A stretch of DNA of 64,000 bases, taken from NCBI GenBank assembly GCA_027486555.1, contig JAIXOX010000012.1, positions 1 through 64,000 of the forward strand. The letters run 5' to 3'. The stretch's first letter is position 1; every line of letters starts with the position of its first letter. Positions 45,294 through 56,114 of this stretch are shown in pieces. Made by a program: the position numbers and the translations under genes. The notes below the pieces were generated by a model. It searched no databases, had not been told where the DNA came from, and saw only the letters and a list, made by a program, of their open reading frames with translations. The stretch comes from Comamonadaceae bacterium (GTDB taxonomy: Bacteria > Pseudomonadota > Gammaproteobacteria > Burkholderiales > Burkholderiaceae_C).

Positions 45294-45420
45294 AGTGGGC
45301 TTTACCGCATCAACCTGTACGCCACAGTTCATCCCAGGCCCAATCCTCGAACAAGCAGCCAAAAAGAGATCACATCTCTGGTGAGTGCTGAGGCGTACCC
45401 GAACTATTCCGGAGAACCCA

Positions 45421-46584
45421 GTGCTTTTGTCTCTTCAGGGAAATTTCCCCCCCGCCATCTTGGCGCTCGCAGACGGCACGGTCTTTATCGGCAACTCGAT
45501 TGGAGCCACCGGCTCCACAGTCGGCGAAGTGGTGTTCAACACCTCGCTCACCGGCTACCAGGAAATCCTCACCGACCCCAGCTACTGCCAGCAGATCGTC
45601 ACTTTGACGTACCCGCACATTGGCAACTACGGCGTCAACACGGAAGACATCGAAGCCGACCAAGTCCACGCCGCTGGCTTGATCATCAAAGACTTGCCTT
45701 TGATTGCGAGCAACTTCCGCTCTAACCAAACCCTTTCCGCTTATCTGAACGATGCGGGTACGGTCTCGATTGCCAACATCGACACGCGCCAGTTGACCCG
45801 AATCTTGCGCACCAAGGGCGCGCAAAACGGCGCCATTGTGGGCTTGGCCAAAGGCCAAGAAGTCACACAATCCGTCATTGACCAAGCTGTGGCCGCTGCC
45901 AAAGGCGCGCCCAACATGGCTGGCCTCGATTTGGCGCAAAAAGTCACCGTGTCCAAGTCGTACGAGTGGACTCAAACCGAGTGGACTTTGGGCGAAGGTT
46001 ACGGCAACTTGACCACGCCCAAGTTCCATGTGGTCGCGTACGACTTTGGCGTCAAGAAAAACATCTTGCGCATGCTGGCCGAGCGCGGTTGCAAAGTCAC
46101 CGTGGTGCCCGCCAAGACGCCTGCAGCTGAGGTGCTCAAGCACAAACCCGACGGTATCTTCTTGTCGAACGGCCCTGGCGATCCAGAGCCTTGCGACTAC
46201 GCGATTGCTGCTGCTGCTGAGCTGATCGAAACCGGCATTCCCACTTTCGGCATTTGCTTGGGTCACCAAATCATGGCTCTGGCCAGCGGTGCCAAGACTT
46301 TCAAAATGAAGTTCGGCCACCACGGTGCCAACCACCCCGTGAAAGATCTTGACTCGGGTCGCGTGTCCATCACCAGCCAAAACCACGGTTTTGCAGTGGA
46401 CGAAAAGTCTTTGCCCGCCAACTTGCGCGCCACTCACGTGTCCTTGTTTGACGGCACCTTGCAGGGCCTGGCCCGCACCGACAAGCCCGCGTTTTGCTTC
46501 CAGGGTCACCCCGAGGCATCGCCGGGCCCCCACGACATTGCCTACCTTTTTGACCGCTTCATCCACCTGATGGAGGCGAAATAA
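45421..46584 (+). CDS. carA: Carbamoyl-phosphate synthase small subunit
   Basis: The glutaminase subunit, delivering ammonia to CarB for arginine and pyrimidine synthesis. It has 387 residues. The N-terminal domain has [14 protein letters not shown] and [20 protein letters not shown]. The class-I amidotransferase triad is C279 in [10 protein letters not shown], and H363 with E365 in [14 protein letters not shown]. The GTG start is supported by GGAG at 45411-45414, six bases upstream, and by the family N-terminus (M)[13 protein letters not shown]. carB begins after one base. Confidence 0.95.
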   Translation: MLLSLQGNFPPAILALADGTVFIGNSIGATGSTVGEVVFNTSLTGYQEILTDPSYCQQIVTLTYPHIGNYGVNTEDIEADQVHAAGLIIKDLPLIASNFRSNQTLSAYLNDAGTVSIANIDTRQLTRILRTKGAQNGAIVGLAKGQEVTQSVIDQAVAAAKGAPNMAGLDLAQKVTVSKSYEWTQTEWTLGEGYGNLTTPKFHVVAYDFGVKKNILRMLAERGCKVTVVPAKTPAAEVLKHKPDGIFLSNGPGDPEPCDYAIAAAAELIETGIPTFGICLGHQIMALASGAKTFKMKFGHHGANHPVKDLDSGRVSITSQNHGFAVDEKSLPANLRATHVSLFDGTLQGLARTDKPAFCFQGHPEASPGPHDIAYLFDRFIHLMEAK

Positions 46585-46585
46585 C

Positions 46586-49500
46586 ATGCCAAAGCGCACC
46601 GACCTCAAAAGCATCCTCATCATTGGCGCAGGCCCGATCATCATTGGTCAGGCTTGCGAGTTCGACTACTCCGGCGTGCAGGCTTGCAAAGCCTTGCGCG
46701 AAGAGGGCTACAAAGTCATCCTGATCAACAGCAACCCTGCGACGATCATGACCGACCCGGCCACGGCTGACGTGACCTACATCGAGCCCATCACTTGGCA
46801 AACGGTCGAGAAGATCATCGCCAAAGAGCGCCCCGATGCGATTTTGCCCACCATGGGTGGCCAGACTGCTCTGAACTGCGCTTTGGACTTGTGGCACAAC
46901 GGCGTGCTGGAAAAGTACAAGGTCGAGCTGATCGGCGCAACGCCCGAAGCCATCGACAAAGCCGAAGACCGCCTGAAGTTCAAAGACGCCATGACCAAGA
47001 TCGGTTTGGGGTCGGCCCGTTCCGGCATCGCCCACAGCATGGAAGAGGCGTGGGACGTGCAAAAGACCTTGGGTTTCCCCACCGTCATCCGCCCCAGCTT
47101 CACGCTGGGCGGCACGGGTGGCGGCATTGCCTACAACCCTGAAGAGTTCGAGACCATTTGCAAACGCGGCCTGGAAGCATCGCCTACCACCGAGTTGTTG
47201 ATTGAAGAGTCTTTGCTCGGGTGGAAAGAGTATGAGATGGAAGTGGTGCGCGACAAGGCGGACAACTGCATCATCGTTTGCTCGATCGAAAACTTGGACC
47301 CCATGGGCGTGCACACAGGTGACTCCATCACCGTGGCCCCAGCCCAGACGCTGACCGACAAGGAATACCAGATTTTGCGCAACGCCTCTTTGGCCGTTTT
47401 GCGTGAAATCGGTGTGGACACCGGCGGCTCCAACGTGCAGTTTTCGATCAACCCCAAAGACGGCCGGATGGTCGTCATCGAGATGAATCCTCGTGTGTCG
47501 CGTTCGTCCGCTTTGGCTTCCAAAGCCACGGGTTTCCCGATTGCCAAAGTCGCAGCCAAGCTCGCCGTGGGTTACACGCTCGACGAGTTGCGCAACGACA
47601 TCACGGGCGGTGCCACGCCTGCCTCGTTCGAGCCTTCGATCGATTACGTGGTGACTAAGATCCCACGTTTTGCCTTTGAGAAGTTCCCCACAGCCGACAG
47701 CCGCTTGACCACCCAAATGAAGTCGGTGGGCGAGGTGATGGCCATGGGCCGCACTTTCCAAGAGTCCTTCCAGAAAGCCCTGCGCGGTTTGGAAGTGGGC
47801 GTGGACGGCATGAACGAGAAAACCCAAGACCGCGAAGTGCTCGAGAAAGAATTGGGCGAGCCCGGCCCCGAGCGCATCTGGTACGTTGGCGATGCCTTTG
47901 CCATGGGCCTGAGCGTGGACGAGGTGTTTGCCTTGACCAAGATCGACCCTTGGTTCTTGGTGCAGATCGAAGAGATCGTGAAGATCGAGTTGGAGCTTGA
48001 AACCACGACGCTTGAAGCCGTCACCGCCGATGAGCTGCGTGCGCTCAAGAAGAAAGGCTTCTCGGATCGCCGCTTGGCCAAGCTGCTCAAAACGACCGAG
48101 CATGTGGTGCGCGCGCGCCGTCATGCCCTGAACATTCGCCCCGTTTACAAACGTGTGGACACCTGCGCAGCCGAGTTCTCCACCGACACCGCTTACATGT
48201 ATTCGTGCTACGAAGGCAACGGCGACGGTGAGTGCGAAGCCGAACCCACGACCAACAAGAAGATCATGGTTTTGGGTGGCGGCCCCAACCGCATCGGCCA
48301 AGGCATTGAGTTCGACTACTGCTGCGTGCACGCGGCACTCGCCATGCGCGAAGACGGTTACGAAACCATCATGGTCAACTGCAACCCAGAGACCGTGTCG
48401 ACCGACTACGACACCTCGGACCGCCTGTACTTTGAGCCAGTCACATTGGAAGACGTGCTTGAAATCGTCGACAAAGAAAAGCCAACCGGCGTGATCGTGC
48501 AATACGGTGGTCAAACGCCTTTGAAATTGGCTCTGGACTTGGAAGCCGCAGGCGTGCCCATCATCGGCACCAGCCCCGACATGATCGACGCGGCCGAAGA
48601 CCGTGAGCGTTTCCAGAAACTGCTGCAAGACCTCGGTTTGCGCCAGCCCCCCAACGCCACGGCACGCACCGAGCCTGAAGCGCTGGAAAAGGCAGCAGCC
48701 TTGGGTTACCCCTTGGTGGTGCGTCCCAGCTATGTGTTGGGCGGCCGCGCCATGGAAATCGTGCACGAGCAGCGTGACCTCGAACGCTACATGCGCGAAG
48801 CGGTCAAGGTGTCGCACGACTCGCCTGTGTTGCTGGACCGTTTCCTGAACGACGCCATCGAGTGCGATGTGGACTGCCTGCGCGACCCTGAAGGCAATAC
48901 CTTCATCGGTGGTGTGATGGAACACATCGAACAAGCGGGTGTGCACAGTGGCGATTCGGCTTGCTCTTTGCCGCCTTACTCCTTGTCTGCCGAGACAGTG
49001 AATGAACTCAAGCGCCAATCGGCAGCCATGGCTGGTGCTTTGAACGTGGTGGGTTTGATGAACGTGCAATTCGCTATTCAAAACACCGATGGCAAAGATG
49101 TGATTTTTGTGCTTGAAGTCAATCCACGAGCTTCACGCACCGTACCTTATGTGTCCAAAGCCACGGGCATCCAGCTGGCCAAGGTCGCTGCGCGTTGCAT
49201 GGCCGGTCAAACACTCGCATCACAAGGCATCACCCAAGAAGTCACGCCGCCTTATTTCAGCGTGAAAGAAGCGGTGTTCCCCTTTGTGAAGTTCCCCGGC
49301 GTGGACACCATCCTCGGCCCCGAGATGAAGTCCACGGGCGAAGTCATGGGCGTGGGCAAAACATTCGGCGAGGCTTTTGTGAAAAGCCAGTTGGGTGCAG
49401 GCACCAAGTTGCCACGTCCGACCAAAGCCGATGGCACACCCTCCGGTAAAGTGTTCATCTCGGTCAAGAACAACGACAAACTGCGCGTCATTGAGGTCGC

Positions 49501-49846
49501 ACGCCAGTTGGCTGCACAAGGCTTTGTCCTGATTGCCACCAAAGGAACAGCCCATGCGATCACCGCTTCAGGTGTGGATTGCGCGATCGTGAACAAGGTC
49601 ACCGAAGGTCGCCCGCACATCGTGGACATGATCAAGAACAATGAAATTGTTCTGGTCATCAACACGGTGGAAGAGCGGCGCAATGCGATTGCCGACTCGC
49701 GTTACATCCGCACATCGGCCCTGCTCAACCGCGTCACGACCTTCACCACCATCGCTGGTGCTGAAGCGGCTGTAGAAGGCATGAAGTACATGGATCAGTT
49801 GGACGTCATCTCTGTGCAGGAAATGCACGCACAACTGTTGGCCTGA
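46586..49846 (+). CDS. carB: Carbamoyl-phosphate synthase large subunit
   Basis: A 1086-residue ATP-grasp synthetase built from two homologous halves. The first half opens [20 protein letters not shown] and contains [17 protein letters not shown]. The second opens [20 protein letters not shown] and contains [20 protein letters not shown]. The last 150 residues are the allosteric domain ([20 protein letters not shown]). The two halves phosphorylate bicarbonate and carbamate in turn. It follows carA by one base; greA lies 103 bases downstream behind a hairpin. Confidence 0.97.
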   Translation: MPKRTDLKSILIIGAGPIIIGQACEFDYSGVQACKALREEGYKVILINSNPATIMTDPATADVTYIEPITWQTVEKIIAKERPDAILPTMGGQTALNCALDLWHNGVLEKYKVELIGATPEAIDKAEDRLKFKDAMTKIGLGSARSGIAHSMEEAWDVQKTLGFPTVIRPSFTLGGTGGGIAYNPEEFETICKRGLEASPTTELLIEESLLGWKEYEMEVVRDKADNCIIVCSIENLDPMGVHTGDSITVAPAQTLTDKEYQILRNASLAVLREIGVDTGGSNVQFSINPKDGRMVVIEMNPRVSRSSALASKATGFPIAKVAAKLAVGYTLDELRNDITGGATPASFEPSIDYVVTKIPRFAFEKFPTADSRLTTQMKSVGEVMAMGRTFQESFQKALRGLEVGVDGMNEKTQDREVLEKELGEPGPERIWYVGDAFAMGLSVDEVFALTKIDPWFLVQIEEIVKIELELETTTLEAVTADELRALKKKGFSDRRLAKLLKTTEHVVRARRHALNIRPVYKRVDTCAAEFSTDTAYMYSCYEGNGDGECEAEPTTNKKIMVLGGGPNRIGQGIEFDYCCVHAALAMREDGYETIMVNCNPETVSTDYDTSDRLYFEPVTLEDVLEIVDKEKPTGVIVQYGGQTPLKLALDLEAAGVPIIGTSPDMIDAAEDRERFQKLLQDLGLRQPPNATARTEPEALEKAAALGYPLVVRPSYVLGGRAMEIVHEQRDLERYMREAVKVSHDSPVLLDRFLNDAIECDVDCLRDPEGNTFIGGVMEHIEQAGVHSGDSACSLPPYSLSAETVNELKRQSAAMAGALNVVGLMNVQFAIQNTDGKDVIFVLEVNPRASRTVPYVSKATGIQLAKVAARCMAGQTLASQGITQEVTPPYFSVKEAVFPFVKFPGVDTILGPEMKSTGEVMGVGKTFGEAFVKSQLGAGTKLPRPTKADGTPSGKVFISVKNNDKLRVIEVARQLAAQGFVLIATKGTAHAITASGVDCAIVNKVTEGRPHIVDMIKNNEIVLVINTVEERRNAIADSRYIRTSALLNRVTTFTTIAGAEAAVEGMKYMDQLDVISVQEMHAQLLA

Positions 49847-49903
49847 AAGCTCGTTTCAAATGTCGCCCCGTGAACGCTGGGGCGGTGCATAATGCAGTTA
49901 ATG

Positions 49904-49937
49904 ACCGCCGAGTTTCAACACTCGGCGGTTTGTTTTT
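49904..49937 (+). terminator. Intrinsic terminator immediately before the greA ribosome-binding site
   Basis: ACCGCCGAGT (49904-49913) pairs perfectly with ACTCGGCGGT (49920-49929) around TTCAAC and is followed by TTGTTTTT, which runs into GGAG (49938-49941) of greA. A CATAAT at 49888-49893 could serve as a -10 just upstream, which would place the hairpin in the first bases of a greA leader. Confidence 0.85.
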
Positions 49938-49949
49938 GGAGAACCCCAC

Positions 49950-50426
49950 ATGTCTACCATTCCAATCACAAAACGCGGTGCTGAAAAGCTCAAAGAGGAG
50001 TTGCACCGCCTCAAAACCGTCGACCGTCCAGGCGTGATTCAAGCCATTGCCGAGGCACGCGCCCAAGGCGACCTGAGCGAGAACGCCGAATACGATGCGG
50101 CCAAAGACCGGCAGGGCTTCATAGAAGGCCGCATTCAGGAAATCGAAGGCAAGTTGTCAGCCGCACAGATCATTGATCCGGTCTCGGTCGATGCGGGTGG
50201 CCGTGTGGTGTTTGGCACCACTGTGGAACTCGAAGATGAAATCTCCGGTGAGGCGGTTACTTACCAGATCGTGGGCGAAGATGAAGCCGATTTGAAACTG
50301 GGTTTGATCAACATCAGCAGCCCGATTGCACGCGCTTTGATTGGTAAAGAGGAGGGTGATGTGGCTGAAGTGCAGGCCCCTGGTGGCGTGCGCCGTTACG
50401 AGATTGTGGGTGTCTCCTACATTTAA
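49950..50426 (+). CDS. greA: Transcription elongation factor GreA
   Basis: Rescues backtracked RNA polymerase by stimulating cleavage of the 3' RNA end. It has 158 residues. The N-terminal coiled coil carries the acidic tip in [20 protein letters not shown] (the D and E that hold the catalytic magnesium). The C-terminal FKBP-like domain contains [18 protein letters not shown]. It starts nine bases after GGAG. The close upstream terminator recalls the attenuated greA leader of E. coli, though no homology is claimed. Confidence 0.96.
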   Translation: MSTIPITKRGAEKLKEELHRLKTVDRPGVIQAIAEARAQGDLSENAEYDAAKDRQGFIEGRIQEIEGKLSAAQIIDPVSVDAGGRVVFGTTVELEDEISGEAVTYQIVGEDEADLKLGLINISSPIARALIGKEEGDVAEVQAPGGVRRYEIVGVSYI

Positions 50427-50434
50427 TCCCAGTC

Positions 50435-50458
50435 AAAGACCGACTTAGAACGGTCTTT
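50435..50458 (+). terminator. Probable terminator after greA
   Basis: AAAGACCG (50435-50442) pairs with CGGTCTTT (50451-50458) around ACTTAGAA, eight bases after the greA stop. The T-run is only three bases, so the call is moderate. It may also serve the converging yhbY gene. Confidence 0.55.
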
Positions 50459-50497
50459 GTGGTTCATGCAGAGCGACTCACTCAGGCCGATCAGTGA

Positions 50498-50971
50498 TCA
50501 GTCTTGGTGACCTTTTTTGACCGATTTTTGCTTGGGCTTGGCCCGTTTGATCTGTCCACCAGCAGCCAAGCGCTGGTTACCTAACACGCGAACGGTTTTG
50601 ACTTCCGGTCGCTGACCCCCTCGTGAACTGTATTTCAGGATTTTGAAATCACGTGGACCGGCTTTTCGGTCCTCATCGGTTTCCTTGAGTTTTTCAGGCT
50701 GGGGACGCCAGAGGATCAGCAATTTGCCGATGTGCTGAATTGGCGCGGCGCTGAGTTGATCGGCCAGTTGGGTGAACATGGCTTCGCGTGCAGCACGGTC
50801 ATCTCCCAGCACGCGGATCTTGATCAGACCATGGGCGTTCAGGGCCGCTTCAGTTTCCTTGAGGACGGCAGGGGTCAGGCCATCGCCGCCGATCATGACG
50901 ACCGGATCCAGGTGGTGGGCATCGGCGCGAAAAACTTTCCGCTCGGCAGGTGTAAGTTGTATTTGGGACAT
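50498..50971 (-). CDS. yhbY: YhbY-family RNA-binding protein
   Basis: A CRS1/YhbY-domain protein associated with pre-50S ribosomes. From ATG 50971 it has 157 residues. The domain is at about 5-100 with [40 protein letters not shown] and the GKLLILWRP strand. The C-terminal 55 residues are basic and repetitive in Lys and Arg ([18 protein letters not shown]), longer than E. coli YhbY (97 residues). The frame upstream to 51067 lies opposite rlmE and was not used. It is divergent from rlmE with 31 bases between starts. Confidence 0.9.
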   Translation of the reverse strand: MSQIQLTPAERKVFRADAHHLDPVVMIGGDGLTPAVLKETEAALNAHGLIKIRVLGDDRAAREAMFTQLADQLSAAPIQHIGKLLILWRPQPEKLKETDEDRKAGPRDFKILKYSSRGGQRPEVKTVRVLGNQRLAAGGQIKRAKPKQKSVKKGHQD

Positions 50972-51002
50972 CTTCGTATTATCCCCGCAAGGACGCAAAA
51001 GA

Positions 51003-51665
51003 ATGAAAGTCAAAACCAAAAGTAAAAAGGTCAATAAAGCGTGGTTGAACGACCATGTGAATGACACTTACGTGAAGTTGGCCCTCAAAGAGGGGTACCG
51101 TGCACGAGCGGCTTACAAGCTCAAGGAAATCGATGAGACTTTGGGCCTGATCCGTCCGGGTGATTTGGTGGTGGACTTGGGCTCAGCCCCGGGCGCATGG
51201 AGCCAGTATTTGCGCCGTCGCTTGTCGCCAGATGGCGCCGCAGTGGGGGAGCTCAATGGCCGCATCATTGCGCTGGACATCCTGCCCATGACCCCTGTGG
51301 AGGGCGTGCAGTTCATTCAAGGGGATTTCCGAGAGAACGAGGTCGCAGCTTTGCTAGAGGAAGCATTGCAAGGGCGGCAGGCTGATGTGGTGGTGTCCGA
51401 CATGGCCCCCAACCTGTCTGGCATTGAGGCCTCAGACGCTGCCCGTATTCAACATCTGATTGAGTTGGCGGTCGAATTTGCCCAGAACCACATGAAGCCA
51501 CAAGGGGCCTTGGTGGTCAAAGTGTTCCACGGCAGCGGCTACAGCCAGATTGTCAAGATGTTCAAAGAGACTTTCAAAGTGGTCAAACCGATCAAGCCAA
51601 AATCCTCGCGTGACAAGTCTTCAGAGACGTTTTTGGTGGGTATGGGCCTGATTCATGCTCTTTGA
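51003..51665 (+). CDS. rlmE: 23S rRNA (uridine-2'-O-)-methyltransferase
   Basis: The heat-shock methyltransferase RrmJ/FtsJ, which modifies U2552 of 23S rRNA in the assembled 50S subunit. The 220-residue product has the SAM motif [15 protein letters not shown] and the full K-D-K-E set: K39 (AAYKLKEI), D133 ([11 protein letters not shown]), K173 (VVKVFHG) and E208 (SSETF). ATG 51003 is used; the frame is open back to 50772, opposite yhbY. ftsH follows 102 bases downstream, the usual rlmE-ftsH pair. Confidence 0.95.
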   Translation: MKVKTKSKKVNKAWLNDHVNDTYVKLALKEGYRARAAYKLKEIDETLGLIRPGDLVVDLGSAPGAWSQYLRRRLSPDGAAVGELNGRIIALDILPMTPVEGVQFIQGDFRENEVAALLEEALQGRQADVVVSDMAPNLSGIEASDAARIQHLIELAVEFAQNHMKPQGALVVKVFHGSGYSQIVKMFKETFKVVKPIKPKSSRDKSSETFLVGMGLIHAL

Positions 51666-51767
51666 GCCATTAATTCCTGCCTTTTCGAGGGCCAAACCCC
51701 ATTGCAATGCGCTGAGGGGCTGCTGCGGGCCTAAAATAAAGTTTATTTTTTAATATTGGAGTCATTC

Positions 51768-53684
51768 TTGAATAACCCTTGGTTTTCCAAAATTGCCGTC
51801 TGGATGGTGATTGCCATGGTGCTGTTCACCTTGTTCAAGCAATTTGACAACCGTGGTGTCGCAGGCGCGAGTGCCATTGGCTATTCAGATTTCCTCGAAG
51901 AGGTTCGCGGTAACCGGATCAAGAGCGCTACCATTTCCGAGAGCCCTGGTGGCACTGAAATTCTGGCCATCACCAACGACGATCGCCGCATCAAAACGAC
52001 GGCCACTTACCTTGACCGTGGCTTGGTAGGTGACTTGATTAACAGCGGCGTGAAGTTCGACGTCAAACCGCGCGAGGAGGGCTCATTGCTCATGACCTTG
52101 CTGGTCAGCTGGGGCCCGATGCTTCTCTTGATTGGCGTTTGGGTGTATTTCATGCGCCAGATGCAAGGCGGAGGAAAAGGCGGGGCCTTTAGTTTTGGCA
52201 AGTCCAAGGCGCGCATGATGGATGAGAACAACAACAACACCACTTTCGCGGACGTGGCGGGTTGTGATGAAGCCAAAGAAGAAGTCAAAGAGGTGGTGGA
52301 CTTCTTGAAGGATCCTCAGCGATTCCAAAAACTGGGTGGGCGAATTCCTCGTGGCTTGCTTTTGGTCGGTCCCCCTGGTACCGGTAAAACTTTGTTGGCC
52401 AAAGGAATTGCCGGTGAAGCCAAGGTTCCCTTTTTCAGCATCTCGGGTTCGGATTTTGTCGAAATGTTTGTAGGTGTAGGTGCGTCCCGCGTTCGTGACA
52501 TGTTTGAGAACGCCAAGAAAAATGCCCCTTGCATCATTTTCATTGACGAAATCGATGCTGTTGGTCGTCAGCGCGGCGCAGGTTTGGGTGGTGGCAATGA
52601 CGAGCGCGAGCAAACCCTCAACCAGATGCTGGTCGAGATGGACGGCTTTGAAACCAATCTGGGTGTGATCGTGGTGGCGGCCACCAATCGTCCGGACATT
52701 TTGGACGCAGCCTTGTTGCGCCCTGGCCGTTTTGACCGCCAGGTGTATGTGACCCTGCCCGACATCCGTGGCCGCGAGCAGATTCTGAACGTGCACATGC
52801 GCAAAGTGCCGATCGGTCAAGATGTGAACGCGGGCGTGATCGCCCGAGGCACGCCTGGCATGAGCGGTGCCGATTTGGCCAACCTTTGCAACGAAGCGGC
52901 CTTGATGGCGGCCCGTCGTAACGCTCGCGTTGTTGAGATGGTCGACTTTGAAAAGGCCAAGGACAAAATCCTGATGGGTCCTGAACGCAAAAGTATGGTC
53001 ATGCCTGAGCACGAGCGCCGAAACACGGCTTACCACGAAGCTGGTCATGCCTTGATTGGCAAGTTGTTGCCCAAGTGCGATCCGGTGCACAAGGTCACCA
53101 TCATCCCTCGTGGCCGCGCCTTGGGTGTGACGATGAGCCTGCCTGAGCAAGATCGCTACAGCTACGACAAGGAATACATGCTGAACCAGATCAGTATGTT
53201 GTTTGGCGGTCGCATTGCCGAAGAGGTTTTCATGCACCAGATGACCACGGGTGCCAGCAACGACTTCGAGCGTGCGACCTCGATTGCCCGTGACATGGTG
53301 ATGCGTTACGGTATGACCGATGCCTTGGGACCGATGGTCTATGCCGAGAATGAAGGCGAAGTGTTCTTGGGGCGATCGGTGACCAAGACCACCAATATGA
53401 GTGAGTCCACCATGCAAAAAGTGGACATGGAAGTGCGCCGAATCATTGACGAACAGTACAAACTGGCTCGCAATCTGATTGAAGAGCACAGCGCCCAGAT
53501 GCACGCCATGGCCAAGGCCTTGCTCGAATGGGAAACCATCGACAAAGACCAGATCGACGACATCATGGCTGGACGGGATCCTTTGCCTCCTAAGGACTGG
53601 ACGCCACGTACCCCTCCCTCAGGTGGTAACAGCGGTGGGGGTGCGCCTTCCGCGCAGCCGGAACCAGCCACCACGGCGGCTTGA
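51768..53684 (+). CDS. ftsH: ATP-dependent zinc metalloprotease FtsH
   Basis: A membrane-bound AAA+ protease that degrades LpxC, sigma-32 and unassembled membrane proteins. It has 638 residues with two spans (about 6-22 and about 108-128), AAA motifs [12 protein letters not shown] (about 201-208) and [12 protein letters not shown], and the zinc site [12 protein letters not shown] near residue 422. The start is unusual. GGAG at 51758-51761 is six bases before TTG 51768, giving (M)[11 protein letters not shown] as in relatives; TTG 51756 lies before that GGAG. The tail is Pro/Gly/Ala-rich. A terminator follows. Confidence 0.95.
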   Translation: MNNPWFSKIAVWMVIAMVLFTLFKQFDNRGVAGASAIGYSDFLEEVRGNRIKSATISESPGGTEILAITNDDRRIKTTATYLDRGLVGDLINSGVKFDVKPREEGSLLMTLLVSWGPMLLLIGVWVYFMRQMQGGGKGGAFSFGKSKARMMDENNNNTTFADVAGCDEAKEEVKEVVDFLKDPQRFQKLGGRIPRGLLLVGPPGTGKTLLAKGIAGEAKVPFFSISGSDFVEMFVGVGASRVRDMFENAKKNAPCIIFIDEIDAVGRQRGAGLGGGNDEREQTLNQMLVEMDGFETNLGVIVVAATNRPDILDAALLRPGRFDRQVYVTLPDIRGREQILNVHMRKVPIGQDVNAGVIARGTPGMSGADLANLCNEAALMAARRNARVVEMVDFEKAKDKILMGPERKSMVMPEHERRNTAYHEAGHALIGKLLPKCDPVHKVTIIPRGRALGVTMSLPEQDRYSYDKEYMLNQISMLFGGRIAEEVFMHQMTTGASNDFERATSIARDMVMRYGMTDALGPMVYAENEGEVFLGRSVTKTTNMSESTMQKVDMEVRRIIDEQYKLARNLIEEHSAQMHAMAKALLEWETIDKDQIDDIMAGRDPLPPKDWTPRTPPSGGNSGGGAPSAQPEPATTAA

Positions 53685-53710
53685 TACTTCAAGTTAGATG
53701 TACGAAAGAG

Positions 53711-53732
53711 CGGGGCCTTGGGCCCCGTTTTT
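53711..53732 (+). terminator. Intrinsic terminator between ftsH and folP
   Basis: CGGGGCC (53711-53717) pairs with GGCCCCG (53721-53727) around TTG, followed by five T. It is 26 bases after the ftsH stop and 15 before the folP start. Confidence 0.85.
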
Positions 53733-53747
53733 CATGGAAAAATTCTG

Positions 53748-54635
53748 ATGACATTCAAGCCTTTGCCTCGTCCTTCGTTCAAGCACTGGCAAACCACTCG
53801 TTTTGACTTGGACTTGACTCAGCCTTTGGTCATGGGCATTGTCAATGTCACGCCAGATTCCTTTTCCGATGGCGGCCTGCATGTCACAACCTCTCACGCG
53901 CTGCGGCACGCCGAGCAACTGCTGTGCGAGGGGGCGAATATTTTGGACATCGGGGCGGAGTCTACCCGGCCTGGCGCCGTGGTGGTTCCCCTGGAGCTAG
54001 AGTTAGCGCGGCTTGAGCCCTTGTTGCGCGAGGCGCTCAGTTGGCAAGTTCCCATTTCTGTGGACACTTACAAACCTGAGGTGATGCAAGCCTGCTTGGA
54101 CTGGGGTGTTGACATCGTGAATGACATATGGGCTTTGCGTCAACCGGGTGCCGAGCGAGTGGTGGCTTCCCACCCCAGGTGTGGCGTGTGTTTGATGCAC
54201 ATGCACCGCACCCCTCAAACCATGCAAGTTCAACCGATGACGGGGGATGTGTTATTTGAAGTGGATGCCTTTTTGCGGGCTCGCTTGAGCGCCTTGTTGG
54301 ATTTGGGTGTGGCGGCTTCACGGGTGGTGTTGGACCCTGGCATTGGTTTTGGCAAAACCGTGGCGCAAAACTTTCAGCTTTTGGCCAAACAATCCGATTT
54401 ACTGAACTTGGGATCTCCTTTGTTGGCCGGGTGGTCGCGCAAATCGGCTTTGGGTGCTGCATTGGCGCAAGAAGGTCAAGTGCCCGAACCCTCGCAAAGA
54501 CAAGTGGCCAGCGTCGCTGCCGCCTTGATGGCGGTGGAACGAGGGGCATCGGTGGTGAGGGTCCACGATGTCAAGGAAACAGTGGATGCGCTCAAAATCT
54601 GGCATTTTATGAGTCAGCAACACGGTGTACTTTGA
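53748..54635 (+). CDS. folP: Dihydropteroate synthase
   Basis: Joins p-aminobenzoate to the pterin pyrophosphate in folate synthesis; the sulfonamide target. ATG 53748 gives 295 residues. The pterin-binding signatures are MGIVNVTPDSFSDGGLH and ILDIGAESTRPGA, with the phosphate loop VVLDPGIGFGKTVAQNFQLL and GWSRKSALG. It follows ftsH across a terminator and precedes glmM by 91 bases, the common ftsH-folP-glmM order. Confidence 0.95.
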   Translation: MTFKPLPRPSFKHWQTTRFDLDLTQPLVMGIVNVTPDSFSDGGLHVTTSHALRHAEQLLCEGANILDIGAESTRPGAVVVPLELELARLEPLLREALSWQVPISVDTYKPEVMQACLDWGVDIVNDIWALRQPGAERVVASHPRCGVCLMHMHRTPQTMQVQPMTGDVLFEVDAFLRARLSALLDLGVAASRVVLDPGIGFGKTVAQNFQLLAKQSDLLNLGSPLLAGWSRKSALGAALAQEGQVPEPSQRQVASVAAALMAVERGASVVRVHDVKETVDALKIWHFMSQQHGVL

Positions 54636-54726
54636 ACCGTTGATTCAGCATGCGTGTCAGTTTTGTTGACCTCTTGATTCGCTAAAATTCACAACTTCAT
54701 TCATAACAAAAATCGGAAACGTTCAC

Positions 54727-56064
54727 ATGGCACGACAATACTTTGGCACAGACGGTATTCGAGGCACGGTGGGCCAAAGTCCTATCACGCCAGACTTCAT
54801 TTTGCGTTTGGCGCATGCAGTGGGTCGGGTTCTGAAATTGCAAGAACATCACCCGACGGTATTGATTGGGAAAGACACGCGCATTTCTGGATACATGTTG
54901 GAAAGTGCATTGGAGTCCGGCTTCAACTCTGCGGGCGTGGATGTTGTGTTGTTGGGCCCGGTCCCGACACCTGCTGTGGCATACCTGACCCGTGCACAAC
55001 GCGCCTCATTGGGGGTGGTCATCAGTGCCAGCCACAACCCGTTTGCAGACAACGGGATCAAGTTTTTCAGCGCCCAAGGTAAAAAATTGTCTGACGCTTG
55101 GGAAGAGGCTGTTGAAGCCATTTTGTTGGAAGACCCTGTTTGGGTCGACTCTGCCAACCTCGGTAAAACCCGCCGCTTGGACGATGCGGCGGGCCGTTAC
55201 ATCGAGTTTTGTAAGAGCACCTTCTCGAACGACTTGACCCTCAAGAGCCTCAAAATCGTGGTGGACGCTGCGCACGGTGCTGCTTATCAAATCGCCCCCA
55301 AGGTTTTTCATGAACTGGGTGCCGAAGTCATCGCCATCGGCTGCTCACCCGATGGCCTGAACATCAATAAGGATGTGGGTGCCACGCACCCGGCAGCATT
55401 GGTTCAGGCGGTCAAAGACCAACGTGCCGATTACGGCATTGCTTTGGATGGGGATGCTGATCGCCTGCAGTTTGTGGACTCGACCGGGCGCTTGTTCAAT
55501 GGTGATGAACTCTTGTATTTGATGGTGGCCGATCGCTTGGCCCGCGACGAGGCTGTGCCTGGTGCTGTGGGCACCTTGATGACCAACTTGGCGGTCGAGG
55601 TCGCTCTCAAGCAAAGAGGCGTGCAGTTTGTGCGGGCCAAAGTGGGTGATCGTTATGTACTTGAGGTCTTGCACGACAAAGGCTGGTTGCTGGGTGGTGA
55701 GGGCTCTGGCCATTTGTTGGCGTTGGACAAGCACACCACAGGCGATGGTTTGGTCAGTGCCTTGCAAGTGTTGCAAGCTTGTGTGGGCAGCGGCAAAACC
55801 ATGTCTCAATTGCTCGAGGGCATCACGCTGTTCCCGCAAACCCTCATCAACGTCAAATTGACGCCGGGGTTTGACTGGCAAGCTCATCAGCCTTTGTGGG
55901 ATGCCACGCGCAAAGCCGAGGCAGAGCTGGGCGACTCGGGTCGTGTCTTGATCCGTGCCAGTGGGACCGAGCCTTTGTTGCGTGTCATGGTTGAGGCGCG
56001 GGATGCTGTTCAAGCGCGTGAATACGCTGAACATATCGCTGCGACTTTGCGCTCAAACTTTTGA
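54727..56064 (+). CDS. glmM: Phosphoglucosamine mutase
   Basis: Converts glucosamine 6-phosphate to glucosamine 1-phosphate for UDP-GlcNAc, which feeds both peptidoglycan and the LpxA step encoded upstream. It has 445 residues, starting [20 protein letters not shown]. The phosphoserine is S102 in [18 protein letters not shown], the same number as in E. coli. The metal loop is [13 protein letters not shown], the sugar loop [10 protein letters not shown] and the phosphate-binding loop [14 protein letters not shown]. It converges on ppsR with 50 bases between stops. Confidence 0.97.
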   Translation: MARQYFGTDGIRGTVGQSPITPDFILRLAHAVGRVLKLQEHHPTVLIGKDTRISGYMLESALESGFNSAGVDVVLLGPVPTPAVAYLTRAQRASLGVVISASHNPFADNGIKFFSAQGKKLSDAWEEAVEAILLEDPVWVDSANLGKTRRLDDAAGRYIEFCKSTFSNDLTLKSLKIVVDAAHGAAYQIAPKVFHELGAEVIAIGCSPDGLNINKDVGATHPAALVQAVKDQRADYGIALDGDADRLQFVDSTGRLFNGDELLYLMVADRLARDEAVPGAVGTLMTNLAVEVALKQRGVQFVRAKVGDRYVLEVLHDKGWLLGGEGSGHLLALDKHTTGDGLVSALQVLQACVGSGKTMSQLLEGITLFPQTLINVKLTPGFDWQAHQPLWDATRKAEAELGDSGRVLIRASGTEPLLRVMVEARDAVQAREYAEHIAATLRSNF

Positions 56065-56114
56065 TTCAAGCGCTGAATCCAGAAAAGCGCTTTTGCCGGG
56101 CCAGCCGCTTGCCC

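Noticed and set aside
46559-49081. An 840-codon open frame on the minus strand
   Set aside because: It lies wholly opposite carB, whose product is unmistakable over its full length. Its translation is a low-complexity His/Gly/Val/Arg mixture typical of the mirror of a GC-biased gene.
52083-53504. Long minus-strand frame opposite ftsH, and similar frames opposite dnaE (13568-14959), rnr (27065-28822) and gabD (9936-11312, plus strand)
   Set aside because: All are antisense shadows of conserved genes with compositionally odd translations and no recognisable domains.
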